Shown here piece after piece: positions 26,371 to 37,459 of a stretch of DNA of 64,000 bases. The stretch spans positions 3,222,501 through 3,286,500 of the forward strand of contig NZ_CP082362.1 of the NCBI RefSeq assembly GCF_020740535.1. The letters run 5' to 3'. The position numbers and the translations under genes were made by a program. Source of the stretch: Streptomyces profundus (lineage in GTDB: Bacteria; Actinomycetota; Actinomycetes; Streptomycetales; Streptomycetaceae). The number at the start of each line of letters is the position of its first letter. Position 1 is the first letter of the stretch. The notes under the pieces are model-generated. The model did not search any database. It worked only from the letters and a program-made list of their open reading frames with translations, and had not been told where the DNA came from.

Positions 26371-26442
26371 CTCCCACCCGCCGGGAGGGCACCGCTCCCA
26401 CCCGCCGGGACGGCACCGCTCCCACCCGCCGGGAGGGCCCGC
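26371..26442. repeat. Three tandem 24-bp repeats
   Basis: Units start CTCCCACCCGCCGGGAGG at 26371, 26395 and 26419, nearly identical, each with a small internal palindrome CCCGCCGGGA. They follow the 29-bp array and end 120 bp before the rhamnogalacturonan lyase gene. Confidence 0.8.
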
Positions 26443-26560
26443 GTCGCGTAGAAAGCCCTTACCCACCCCCTTGACCGATCCCGGTCGCGCTCATACTGTC
26501 GCGCCCACTCGATCTGATTGAAACGACTCAACCCGCATCCGCACAGCGGAAGGACCTCCG

Positions 26561-28888
26561 ATGCGACCTCGACGGCGAGGCAACCGGCACCCGAACGGCG
26601 TGAGACGCCGGCTCGGTGTCGCCCTCCTGGCGGCCGGCCTGCTGGCCACCGGCGCCCCCCTGGCCCAGGGCCAGCCCGGTGACCACGGCGGCCACGGCGG
26701 CCCTGGGGGCCATGCCTCCGGGCCCCGGATGGAACGGCTCGACCGGGGCCTTACGGCCATCAGCACCGACGAGGGGGTGTTCCTGAGCTGGCGGCTGCTC
26801 GGCCCCGAGGCCACAGGACACACCGAAACCGGCGTCGCCGGGCCGGACTTCGTCGTCTACCGCGACGGTGAGGCCCTGACCACGGTCACCGACAGCACCA
26901 ACTTCCTCGACGAGGGCGGCACCCCGGAGTCCAGCTACCGGGTGGCCGCCGTGGTCGAGGGGCGCGAGCAGCGCCCGAGCGCCCCCGTCGCCCCGACCTC
27001 CGAGGCGTTCCACGAGATCCCGCTGCGCAAGCCAGCGGACGGGGTGACGCCGGCCGGCGAGGAGTACACCTACCACGCCAACGACATGAGCGTCGGCGAC
27101 ATGGACGGCGACGGCGCCTACGAGTACGTCGTCAAATGGGATCCGTCGAACTCCAAGGACGTCTCCCAGGTCGGCTACACCGGGCCCGTCTACCTGGACA
27201 CCTACCGGCTTGACGGGACCCTGCTGCACCGCGTCGACCTGGGCGTCAATGTGCGCGCCGGCGCGCACTACACCCAGTTCCTGGTCGCGGACTTCGACGG
27301 CGACGGCCGGTCCGAGCTGATGTTGAAGACCGCCCCTGGCAGTCGGATCATCCGCTATGACGAGCGCGGCGAGGTGCGCTCCGAGCGGTACATCACCATG
27401 CCGAGAAGCGACATCCGGGCCGGGTACGGGCATGAGGACGACTACCGACTCAGCGCGGAGGACTACCGTCACCATCTGGTCGAGATGTTCGAGGGCTGGT
27501 CGGAGCACCCCGAGGTGGTGGCGGGCAACTGGCCCGCGACGCTGGAGGAGGCGTTCGGCATCGAGCCGAGCTATGCCTATCCGCTCTCCACGACGGACGC
27601 GGAAGCCCTCGTCGACCACTTCATCGACGTCTACGCCCCCTCCCGCAGTGCGAACAACAATCTGCGCGCCTTCGAGGGCTTCATCCTGGACGGCCCCGAG
27701 TACCTCACCGTCATCGACGGCAGGAGCGGACGCGAGCTGGACACCGTCCGCTACTGGCCCGACCGACATGACGACGGGCTGATGTGGGGCGACTACGCCA
27801 TGAACCGGATCGAGCCGGGCAACCGCGTCGACCGGTTCCTCGCCACCGTGGCCTACCTCGACGGGCGCACCCCCTCGGCCGTCTTCGCCCGTGGCTACTA
27901 CACCAGGAGCACCCTGGCCGCCTACCGCTGGGACGGCAGGAAGCTGCGTCAGGAGTGGACCGTGGACAGCGGGTTCGCCCCGATGTCCAACCCGTTCAAC
28001 GACTCCCCGCACGGCGTGGACGGCACCGATCCGGAGTTCGGCACGCTGACCACCCAGGGCTTCCACTCGCTGAGTTCGGCCGATGTGGACGGCGACGGCC
28101 GGCAGGAGATCGTCTACGGCTCCGCCACCATCGACGACGACGGCAGCCTGCTCTACAGTTCGGCGTACCTCATGCCGCCGGAGAGCGCGACGCCGGGCGA
28201 GGAGGCCAGACTGGGCCATGGGGACGCCATGCATGTGGCGGACATCGACCCCGACCGCCCGGGGCTTGAGATCTACACCGTGCACGAGGGCGGTGCCTGG
28301 GCCCCGCTCGGCTATGCCCTGCGCGACGCCGCCACCGGCGAGGTGCTCCACGGCGGTTACACCGGTGTGGACACCGGGCGCGGGATGATCGGCGACATCG
28401 ACCCGGACGTTCCCGGCCTGGAGACCTGGGGCTCCCATGGCGTCGGCCTGTGGAGCGCGGGCGGCGAGCAGTTGGGCACGGACATCCCCGGCACCAACAT
28501 GAGCATCCGCTTCGGGCCCGAGCCCACCACCCAGCTGGTCAACGGGGCGTTGGACGAGACGCCGACCGTGGACGACTGGACGCGCGGCCGGCTGCTGACG
28601 GCCGAGGGCACCCGCACCAACAACCACACCAAGGGCAACCCCTCGCTGGTCGCCGACGTCCTGGGCGACTGGCGCGAGGAGTTGCTGGTGCGCACCGAGG
28701 ACAGCTCGGCGATGCGGATCTATGTGAGCACCGAGGTGACCGGCCACAAGCTCTACACGCTGATGCACGATCCGCAGTACCGCGTTGAGGTGGCGAGGCA
28801 GCAGACCACCTACAACCAGCCGGCCTATCCGAGCTTCTATCTGGCCTCGGACATGGACTGGTCGAACGTGCCGCTGCCCCGCCGGTAG
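26561..28888 (+). CDS. Secreted rhamnogalacturonan lyase, PL11 (YesW/YesX-like)
   Basis: 775 residues from the ATG at 26561. Sec signal peptide (RRRLGVALLAAGLLATGAPLAQG), then a His/Gly-rich linker and the PL11 beta-propeller with repeated calcium-binding loops such as DMDGDGAYE, DFDGDGRSE and DVDGDGRQE, and the family stretches YHANDMSVGD and TNNHTKGNPSLVADVLGDWREE. Breaks the rhamnogalacturonan I backbone of pectin by beta-elimination outside the cell. No carbohydrate-binding module. Monocistronic; a terminator and the convergent geosmin synthase follow. Confidence 0.94.
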   Translation: MRPRRRGNRHPNGVRRRLGVALLAAGLLATGAPLAQGQPGDHGGHGGPGGHASGPRMERLDRGLTAISTDEGVFLSWRLLGPEATGHTETGVAGPDFVVYRDGEALTTVTDSTNFLDEGGTPESSYRVAAVVEGREQRPSAPVAPTSEAFHEIPLRKPADGVTPAGEEYTYHANDMSVGDMDGDGAYEYVVKWDPSNSKDVSQVGYTGPVYLDTYRLDGTLLHRVDLGVNVRAGAHYTQFLVADFDGDGRSELMLKTAPGSRIIRYDERGEVRSERYITMPRSDIRAGYGHEDDYRLSAEDYRHHLVEMFEGWSEHPEVVAGNWPATLEEAFGIEPSYAYPLSTTDAEALVDHFIDVYAPSRSANNNLRAFEGFILDGPEYLTVIDGRSGRELDTVRYWPDRHDDGLMWGDYAMNRIEPGNRVDRFLATVAYLDGRTPSAVFARGYYTRSTLAAYRWDGRKLRQEWTVDSGFAPMSNPFNDSPHGVDGTDPEFGTLTTQGFHSLSSADVDGDGRQEIVYGSATIDDDGSLLYSSAYLMPPESATPGEEARLGHGDAMHVADIDPDRPGLEIYTVHEGGAWAPLGYALRDAATGEVLHGGYTGVDTGRGMIGDIDPDVPGLETWGSHGVGLWSAGGEQLGTDIPGTNMSIRFGPEPTTQLVNGALDETPTVDDWTRGRLLTAEGTRTNNHTKGNPSLVADVLGDWREELLVRTEDSSAMRIYVSTEVTGHKLYTLMHDPQYRVEVARQQTTYNQPAYPSFYLASDMDWSNVPLPRR

Positions 28889-28898
28889 CGCACCACCG

Positions 28899-28930
28899 CC
28901 GGCCCGCACGGGACACCCCGGGCGGGCCGG
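28899..28930. terminator. Bidirectional hairpin between PL11 and geosmin synthase
   Basis: 9-bp stem (28899-28907 with 28922-28930) in the 52-bp gap between two convergent genes. Confidence 0.6.
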
Positions 28931-28940
28931 CCCCGACCGT

Positions 28941-31205
<2,265 letters not shown>

Positions 31206-31259
31206 TCACCACGCCCGATCGGCCCAGCCTTACCCGCCGTTCGGTGGAACTACCCAAGT

Positions 31260-31284
31260 ACCCAATAAGTCATATGAGTTGGGT
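31260..31284. promoter_or_regulatory. Inverted repeat upstream of geoA
   Basis: Arms ACCCAA (31260-31265) and TTGGGT (31279-31284), spacer with CATATG at its centre; a further ACCCAA copy lies at 31252-31257. It is about 100 bp upstream of geoA and 44 bp upstream of the divergent gene, so it could be an operator for either. Confidence 0.35.
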
Positions 31285-31327
31285 GTCCGGCCGGAACCGG
31301 GACGCGAGACAGGGGAAATCCACGCCG

Positions 31328-32413
31328 ATGAACGGTATGAACGCGAACAGCGGTGCGCACTACGCGGAGAGACGATCCTGGAATCCGCTCGGGGCGCCGC
31401 CCGTCGAGCTCGGCGCGACGGAGCTGCGGGTCGGCCGGCGGCGCACCCCGCTGGCCGAGCTGCGGCTGGTGGCGATCGCCGACGCCTATCTGCGCGGCGC
31501 CTGGCTCGGCGGCGGCGGCAGCGAACGCCCCCTGGCGGAACTCCCGCAGGGCCCGGGCGTCCTGCCGGTGACCCGCGCCAGCGGGGCGGCGGTGCCGGTC
31601 GGCGTGCGGAACGTCGCCGCGTTCGCCGCCGCGCTCGGCGAGAGCGCCGTCCGCCTCGCCGGCGGCCGGGAGGTCGTCTGGAAGGCGGCGGCGCTGGCCG
31701 AGCGGGACGCCGTCCCGCTGTGGATCGCGCGCCGGCAGGCCCAGGGCCCGCACGGCCACCCGATCCAGGTGGCCGTGGACCGCCGCCTGGTCCGCGCCGA
31801 CGTGTGGACGAGGGGCGCGCCGCCGGTGCGGCTGCGCGGCCCGCTCGGCTGGATCAACGACGAGCGGGGCGCCGTGGACGGCCTCGATGTGACGGTGGGC
31901 GAGCAACGGGCGGCGCTCGGCGCCACGTTCGGCTGGCGGGCCGCCAAGAACGCCGTCACCCTGCGGGCGGACGCCGGCGAGTGGCGGCTGACCAGGACAT
32001 CCCGCCGGGGCTCCCGGCTCACCCGCGACGGCGAGGCGGTCGCGGAGCTCACCCGCCCCGCCGCGCGACGTTCCCCGGCGGGCGGCGCGCTGCTGCCGTT
32101 GGCCGAGATCCGCCATGCCAGCGCCGACCCGCTGGACGCCGTGGCGGCCCATCTCCTCGCGGTCTCCTTCGGCCTGGGGGACGCGGTGGGCACCGTCCGC
32201 TTCGGCAGCCCCCGCCCCGTGCCGCGCCCCAACGATCCGCTGCTCTGGGCGGCGCACTGGTACACCGGGCTCGGCGAACACCGGGACGACTCGGGTCCTG
32301 GCGCCTCGGGCGACGGCTGGCACGACGGCGGCTCCGGCGGCGACGGGGGCGGCTCCGGCGGCGGGGGCGGCGACGGGGGCGGCGGGGGCGGCGGCGGGGG
32401 CGGCGGGGACTGA
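31328..32413 (+). CDS. Conserved hypothetical protein with glycine-rich tail
   Basis: 361 residues if started at the ATG at 31328 (AGGGGAAA lies 10 bp before it); an ATG nine bases downstream is an alternative. Alpha/beta body rich in Arg, Leu and Ala with repeated WINDERG/RGAPPVRLRGPLGW strands; the last 40 residues are nearly all Gly, Asp and Ser (GGGG runs). No signal peptide. I do not recognise a function. Convergent with the photolyase gene. Confidence 0.65.
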   Translation: MNGMNANSGAHYAERRSWNPLGAPPVELGATELRVGRRRTPLAELRLVAIADAYLRGAWLGGGGSERPLAELPQGPGVLPVTRASGAAVPVGVRNVAAFAAALGESAVRLAGGREVVWKAAALAERDAVPLWIARRQAQGPHGHPIQVAVDRRLVRADVWTRGAPPVRLRGPLGWINDERGAVDGLDVTVGEQRAALGATFGWRAAKNAVTLRADAGEWRLTRTSRRGSRLTRDGEAVAELTRPAARRSPAGGALLPLAEIRHASADPLDAVAAHLLAVSFGLGDAVGTVRFGSPRPVPRPNDPLLWAAHWYTGLGEHRDDSGPGASGDGWHDGGSGGDGGGSGGGGGDGGGGGGGGGGGD

Positions 32414-32429
32414 GCCGTCCGGGGGCCGG

Positions 32430-33791
32430 TCAGGCCCTGTCGCGCGCGGCGTGGAAGCGCCGCGCGCCGTCCGCCAGATCGACCAGTGGGGGCGGGTAGT
32501 CGGGGCGCTCGGCCTCGGGCAGGCGCCAGGGCTGATGCACCGCACGCCCCCTGATTCCGGCCAACTCGGGGACCCAGCGCCGGACATAGTCCCCCGCCGC
32601 GTCGAAGCGACGCGCCTGGGTGAGCGGGTTGAGCACCCGCCCCGGGCGCGTGTCGGTGCCGGTGCCGGCCGCCCACTGCCAGTTGAGCTGGTTGTTGGCC
32701 ATGTCCCCGTCCACCAGCAGGTCGAGGAAGTGCCGCGCGCCGGCCCGCCAGTCCAGATAGAGGGTCTTGGTCAGAAAGCTGGCCACCAGCAGCCGCGCCC
32801 GCCCGTGCATCCACCCCTCGTGGCGCAGCTGGCGCATCGCGGCGTCCACCACCGGGTAGCCGGTGCGCCCCGCGCGCCAGGCGTCGAACGCGGCCTGATC
32901 GTGGCGCCAACGGTCGTTCCTCGGGCGGTAGTCGCGGTGCCCGGCGGCCGGGCGGGCGGCCAGCACCTGGTGGTGGAAGTCGCGCCAGGCCAGCTGCCGC
33001 ACGAAGTCGTCAGCGCCGGGGCCGCCCCGCCGTCGCGCCTGGTACAGCACGTCGGTGGGGGAGAGGCAGCCGAAGTGCAGGAACGGGGAGAGCCGCGAGG
33101 TGGCGTCGGCCGCCAGATCGTCCGCCGCCGTGTGGTAGTCGTCGAGGTGGCGCCCTGTCCAGGCCGAAAGTCGCCGTCGCCCTCTGGCCTCGCCGCCCCT
33201 GGGCAGCCCGGGCGACGGCGTCCCCTTGGCGAGGGAGGCGCCCGTGGGCAGCGGCTCCGACCGCACCTCGGGCACCGGCACGGAGCGCGGCACCGGCAGC
33301 GGATCGCGCACCCGCTCGCGGTCCCAGCGGCGGAAGTACGGGGTGAACACCGCGAAGTGGTCGCGGTCGGCGGGCACCAGGGCGCCGGGCGGCACGACCG
33401 TCAGCACCGCGTCATGGACGCGCAGGGCGCGTCCGTCCCGTTCGAGCGCCGCGCGCAGGCGCTGTTCACGCCGGTTGGCGAACGCGCTGACGCCCGCCGC
33501 CAGATGGACCTCGCCGGCGCCCGTCTCGGCGGCGACCCTGGCGGTTTCGGCCACGGCGTCGCCGTGCCGCACCACCAGTCGGCCGCCTCGTTCCCGCAGC
33601 CCCTCGTCCAGTTGGGCCAGCGCGTCCGCCAGGAAGGCGGCCCGGTTGGGCACGACGAACCCGGCCTCGGCGACGCCCTGGTCCACGACGAAGAGCGGCA
33701 CCACCCGGCGCGCGGCGTCCAACGCCCCGCGCAGCACCGGGTTGTCGCGCAGCCGCAGGTCGGCGGTGAACAGCGCGATCGAGACGTCCAT
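32430..33791 (-). CDS. phr: Deoxyribodipyrimidine photolyase
   Basis: 453 residues. N-terminal antenna-binding alpha/beta domain (ALFTADLRLRDNPVL) and C-terminal FAD domain with SRLSPFLHFGCLSP, RQLAWRDFHHQ, DAAMRQLRHEGWMHGRARLL and DGDMANNQLNWQW. Repairs UV-made cyclobutane pyrimidine dimers using blue light, in the class I CPD photolyase subfamily. Separated by 18 bp from the upstream SDR/DUF2867 gene on the same strand, so they form an operon, perhaps light- or stress-induced. Confidence 0.94.
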   Translation of the reverse strand: MDVSIALFTADLRLRDNPVLRGALDAARRVVPLFVVDQGVAEAGFVVPNRAAFLADALAQLDEGLRERGGRLVVRHGDAVAETARVAAETGAGEVHLAAGVSAFANRREQRLRAALERDGRALRVHDAVLTVVPPGALVPADRDHFAVFTPYFRRWDRERVRDPLPVPRSVPVPEVRSEPLPTGASLAKGTPSPGLPRGGEARGRRRLSAWTGRHLDDYHTAADDLAADATSRLSPFLHFGCLSPTDVLYQARRRGGPGADDFVRQLAWRDFHHQVLAARPAAGHRDYRPRNDRWRHDQAAFDAWRAGRTGYPVVDAAMRQLRHEGWMHGRARLLVASFLTKTLYLDWRAGARHFLDLLVDGDMANNQLNWQWAAGTGTDTRPGRVLNPLTQARRFDAAGDYVRRWVPELAGIRGRAVHQPWRLPEAERPDYPPPLVDLADGARRFHAARDRA

Positions 33792-33809
33792 CGCTCCTCC
33801 GGGAGCAGT

Positions 33810-35321
33810 TCAGGGGTGCGCGGGCGCCGGCAGCGCGGCGGGGCCTGCCTCGGCCCGCGCCGCGATCTTGCGGACCATGCCGCCGAACACCCACGCGTGG
33901 AAGGGGGCGACGGCCCACCAGTAGAGGTGACCAGCCAGCCCTCGCGGATGGTAGAGCGCCCGCTGCCGATAGACCGTCCGACCCGCCGCGTCGCTGGCCA
34001 CTCCCAACTCCAGCCAGGCCTCCCCCGGCAGCCGCATCTCCGCCCGCAGCCGCAGCAGGGAGCCGCGTTCCAGCGCCACCACCCGCCAGGAGTCCAGCGC
34101 GTCGCCGAGCCGTAGCCGTACCGGATCGGGGCGGCCCCTGCGCAGCCCGGAGCCGCCCCAGAGGGTGTCGAGCCAGCCCCGCACCGCCCAGGCCAGGGGC
34201 GAGGAGTACCACCCGTTCTGTCCGCCGATCGACTCGACCACCCGCCAGAGCGCCTCAGGGGGCGCGTTCACCACCCGCTCGCGCCGGTCGGCGTAGAGGG
34301 AGCCGCCGGCCCACGCCGGGTCGCTGGGCAGCGGATCGCTGGGCGCCACGGCCTCGGCCGGGGCGACCGCCTCGCCGCCGCCGACCCGACGCAGCGCGCG
34401 GCGCAGCGCCAGGTCGAAGCTGAGGAATCCGCCGGGCGGTGGCAGCACGTAGCAGGTGATGTCCTGTTCATGGCAGACCACCTCGTAGCGCAGGGACTCC
34501 ACCAACGGCCGGGCCAGCGCCCGGGGCACGGGGGTGACCAGGCCGACCCAGAGGCTGGAGAGCCGGGGGGTGAGCACCGAGAGCGGCAGGATGACCCGCC
34601 GGGGCAGCCCGGCGTGCAACGCGTAGCGCCGCATCATGGCCTCATAGGTGAGCACGTCGGGGCCGCCGATGTCGAACCGCCGGCTGACGTGCTCGGGCAG
34701 CCGCGCGCTCCCCACCAGCAGATGCAGTACGTCCCGAACGGCGATGGGCTGGACCCGCGAACGAACCCAGCTCGGGGTGGTCATCACCGGAAGTCGTTCG
34801 GTCAGATGACGCAACATCTCGAAGGACGCGGAGCCGGAGCCGATGATCACCGCCGCCCCGAGCACCGCCGTCGGCACCCCCGACTCCAGCAGGATGCGCC
34901 CCACCTCCGCGCGCGACCGCAGATGCGGCGAGAGTTCCTCCTCCGGCACATCGGGCGGGGTCAGCGCGCCCAGATAGACGATGCGCCGCACGCCGGCGAC
35001 GCGCGCCCGCTCGCCGAACACCCGGGCCGCGCGCCGGTCGGTCTCGGCGAAGTCCGAGCCACCGCCGAGCGCGTGCACCAGGTAGTACGCCACATCGATG
35101 TCCCGCAGCGCCTCGGTCAACGAGTCGGCGTCCGTGACGTCCCCGCGTGCCACCGACACCCGCCCCGACCACGACCGACCGTGCAGCTTGGCGGGGCGCC
35201 GCGCCAGGCAGCGCACCGTGTGGCCGGCGGCCAGCAGCTCGGGGACCAGCCGGCCGCCCAGATAACCGGTGGCGCCCGTGACCAGGCAGCGCAGTGGCGG
35301 TTCTGCTTCGGCTTGCCCCAT
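33810..35321 (-). CDS. SDR family protein fused to DUF2867
   Basis: 503 residues from the ATG at 35321, after GGAGG. N-terminal NAD(P)-binding atypical SDR domain (LVTGATGYLGGRLVPELLAAGH, YYLVHALGG) and a C-terminal DUF2867 polyketide-cyclase-like domain (VVALERGSLLRLRAEMRLPGEAWLEL) ending in amphipathic or membrane-associated segments. The same fusion next to photolyases occurs in light-induced operons of Streptomyces, so a linked role is plausible, but the reaction is unknown. Confidence 0.85.
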   Translation of the reverse strand: MGQAEAEPPLRCLVTGATGYLGGRLVPELLAAGHTVRCLARRPAKLHGRSWSGRVSVARGDVTDADSLTEALRDIDVAYYLVHALGGGSDFAETDRRAARVFGERARVAGVRRIVYLGALTPPDVPEEELSPHLRSRAEVGRILLESGVPTAVLGAAVIIGSGSASFEMLRHLTERLPVMTTPSWVRSRVQPIAVRDVLHLLVGSARLPEHVSRRFDIGGPDVLTYEAMMRRYALHAGLPRRVILPLSVLTPRLSSLWVGLVTPVPRALARPLVESLRYEVVCHEQDITCYVLPPPGGFLSFDLALRRALRRVGGGEAVAPAEAVAPSDPLPSDPAWAGGSLYADRRERVVNAPPEALWRVVESIGGQNGWYSSPLAWAVRGWLDTLWGGSGLRRGRPDPVRLRLGDALDSWRVVALERGSLLRLRAEMRLPGEAWLELGVASDAAGRTVYRQRALYHPRGLAGHLYWWAVAPFHAWVFGGMVRKIAARAEAGPAALPAPAHP

Positions 35322-35467
35322 ATGAGCCTCCGGTCGGCGGCGCGACGCACCCGTAGGTTCCCCCTCCCGTTCATGCTTGGCGGCCCCGCCAACGCCCGCA
35401 AGCGCGGCGGCCGAGGACCGGCGGGCGGCGGGCGGCAGCGGGGGACCGCCGGCGGCCGTCGTTCCCA

Positions 35468-35501
35468 CGATCCGATGACCACGGAATCGATGATCGGATC
35501 G
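35468..35501. promoter_or_regulatory. Perfect 9-bp inverted repeat between divergent operons
   Basis: Arms CGATCCGAT (35468-35476) and ATCGGATCG (35493-35501) around a 16-bp spacer that holds a third small palindrome, ATCGAT (35486-35491). It lies in the 328-bp gap between the SDR-photolyase operon and the chorismate lyase-pobA-ubiA operon and is a good candidate operator for one or both. The regulator is not visible nearby. Confidence 0.5.
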
Positions 35502-35649
35502 CGTTTCCCCGTTCGAGTGAAAACAACGCCCCCGGTTCCCCAAGCGGAACGAATCCTCGCTCGTGTGTTCGCCCCGGGTCCTGGGCCGTGACCTGACGGG
35601 CGTGGCGACCGTTGGCCCCTTCGGATGCCCACGGTGAGGAGTGATCAGG

Positions 35650-36246
35650 ATGTCCATGCCGACGCCGCCGGGTGTCTTCCCGTTGGTGTTCCCCCTCGCC
35701 TTCCCGCTGGAGCGGGCAGTGGCGGCGGCCCGCGAACGCCCCCTCGCGCGCACCAGGGGGTTCGCCTCCCCCCTCACCCGGATGCTGCTCAGCAGCGAGG
35801 GCCAGACCACCACCTTGTTGGAATCACTGTCGGGAGAATCGTTGCGGCTACGGTTCCTCGCCCAGTTACGGGTCACCGCCCGACAGACCGGCGAGGGCGT
35901 CGCCGCGCTGCTGCGCACCGGCGAGGACGACGGTGTCCTGGTCCGCCACACCGCCACGGTCAGGGCCGGCGACGAGCCGCTCTCCGTGAACCACGTGGTC
36001 GCGCGGCTGGATCTGGCGCCCGCCATCGAGCACTGCCTCACCAGCACCTCGATACCGCTGGGCCGCGCGCTGACCGAGGCCGGCACGGGCCACCGCCGCA
36101 CCCTGCTCGACACCGGTCGGCGCCGCTGGGAACAGGACGGCGACCGCCGCACGGCCTGCTACAAGACCTATCTGGTCTGGCATGGCGACGAGCCGCTGGT
36201 GCTGATCAACGAGCTGTTCAACCCCTTGTTCGTCCCGGCCGGCTGA
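35650..36246 (+). CDS. Chorismate--pyruvate lyase-like protein (Rv2949c type)
   Basis: 198 residues from the ATG at 35650; GAGGAG ends 9 bp before it, whereas the GTG at 35641 directly abuts it. Pattern similarity to Rv2949c-type 4-hydroxybenzoate synthases: SSEGQTTTLLESL, LRLRFLAQLRVT, LVRHTATVRAG, SIPLGRAL and YKTYLVWHGDEPLVLINELF follow that family's order and spacing. Expected reaction: chorismate to 4-hydroxybenzoate plus pyruvate. Located 13 bp before a 4-hydroxybenzoate hydroxylase-like gene, which supports the call. Sequence is divergent, so function is inferred. Confidence 0.7.
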   Translation: MSMPTPPGVFPLVFPLAFPLERAVAAARERPLARTRGFASPLTRMLLSSEGQTTTLLESLSGESLRLRFLAQLRVTARQTGEGVAALLRTGEDDGVLVRHTATVRAGDEPLSVNHVVARLDLAPAIEHCLTSTSIPLGRALTEAGTGHRRTLLDTGRRRWEQDGDRRTACYKTYLVWHGDEPLVLINELFNPLFVPAG

Positions 36247-36259
36247 AGGAACCCCAAGG

Positions 36260-37459
36260 ATGCGACGACTGCGTACCGAGGTCGGCATCGTCGGCGCCGG
36301 CCCCGCCGGGCTCGCGTTGGCCAATGTGCTGGCCCGCGCCGGCGTCGACTGCCTGGTGGTGGAGCGAAGCTCAAGGGAGCGGGTGGAGACGCGTCAGCGC
36401 GCCGGTCTGCTGGAGCACCGCACCGTGCGGTGGCTGCGCGGACAGGGGCTCGCCGACGGGCTGTTGGCCGACGCGACGCGCCACGGCTGGTGCGACTTCC
36501 GCTGTCTGGGACATACCGTTCGAGTGGACTACGGAGCGTACTCCGGCGGGCGTGAACACTGGGTCTACCCGCAGCAGCGCCTGGTTTCGGACCTCATCGG
36601 GACCCTGGAGAAGGCGGGCCCCCCACCCCTGTTCTCCCATACCGTGCGGGCGGTGACGGACGTCGCCTCCCGACGTCCCCGGCTCAAGTGTGAAGGTATG
36701 GAGATCGAATGCGACTACGTGGTGGGCTGCGACGGCTTTCGCGGCGTCTCGCGTGCCGCGCTGCCCGCCACCGGGCACCGCGTTCACAACCGGCGCTATC
36801 CGTACGACTGGTTGACGGTGCTGGCCGAGGTGGACCGGCCGGCCGAGGGAGTGGTGTACGCGGTACACCCCGACGGCTTCGCCGGGATGATGCCGCGTGG
36901 CCCGCGGATCAGCCGCTTCTACCTCCAGTGCCCGCCGGACGACTCGCCGGACGCCTGGCCGGCGGGGCGGATCGTCAAGGAGCTGCGCGGCCGGTTGGCC
37001 GGCGCGCTGCCGACCATCGGCGCGCTGCCCGAGGTGCGGATGCTGCGGATGCGCAGCAGCGTCACCGAGCCGCTGAGCCACGGCCGGCTGCTGCTCGCGG
37101 GCGACGCGGCGCATGTGCTGACGCCGTCGGGCGCCAAGGGCATGAACCTGGCCATCGCGGACGCCGCGCACCTCGGCACCGCCCTGGTCAACCGCCTCAG
37201 GCACGGCGACGGTCGGGCGCTCGCCTCCTACAGCTCGGCGCGAGGGGCCGACGCCCGGCGGGTGTTGGGCTTCTCCGAGTGGCTGCTGGGACTGCTGCAC
37301 CTGCCGAACGAGACGGGCGCCGGCGGCCCGCGGGCGGAGCTGAGGGAGCGGTTGGCCGCGATACGCCGACTGGCCGAGCCAGGCCCGGAGTCGGCCGCGT
37401 TCGCCCATCGCTATGTCGGCTCCGGCGCGGAGGATGGGCCCGATGACCCTCCTGGCTGA
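36260..37459 (+). CDS. pobA: 4-Hydroxybenzoate 3-monooxygenase-like flavoprotein
   Basis: 399 residues. Class A FAD monooxygenase: GxGxxG in VGIVGAGPAGLALAN, the PobA mark RQRAGLLEHRTVRWL, the DG motif CDYVVGCDGFRGVSR and the FAD-binding GDAAHVLTPSGAKGMNLAIADA. Expected reaction: 4-hydroxybenzoate to 3,4-dihydroxybenzoate with NAD(P)H and oxygen. Its position between a chorismate lyase-like gene and a UbiA prenyltransferase, not beside beta-ketoadipate genes, argues for biosynthesis rather than catabolism. Confidence 0.85.
   Translation: MRRLRTEVGIVGAGPAGLALANVLARAGVDCLVVERSSRERVETRQRAGLLEHRTVRWLRGQGLADGLLADATRHGWCDFRCLGHTVRVDYGAYSGGREHWVYPQQRLVSDLIGTLEKAGPPPLFSHTVRAVTDVASRRPRLKCEGMEIECDYVVGCDGFRGVSRAALPATGHRVHNRRYPYDWLTVLAEVDRPAEGVVYAVHPDGFAGMMPRGPRISRFYLQCPPDDSPDAWPAGRIVKELRGRLAGALPTIGALPEVRMLRMRSSVTEPLSHGRLLLAGDAAHVLTPSGAKGMNLAIADAAHLGTALVNRLRHGDGRALASYSSARGADARRVLGFSEWLLGLLHLPNETGAGGPRAELRERLAAIRRLAEPGPESAAFAHRYVGSGAEDGPDDPPG

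Noticed and set aside
26052..26531. Minus-strand ORF over the tandem repeats
   Set aside because: The 29-bp period shifts frame each unit; the ORF is open only because of GC-rich composition and has no ribosome site.
32115..34115. 666-codon plus-strand ORF opposite phr
   Set aside because: Antisense shadow of the photolyase and SDR genes; the motifs are on the minus strand.
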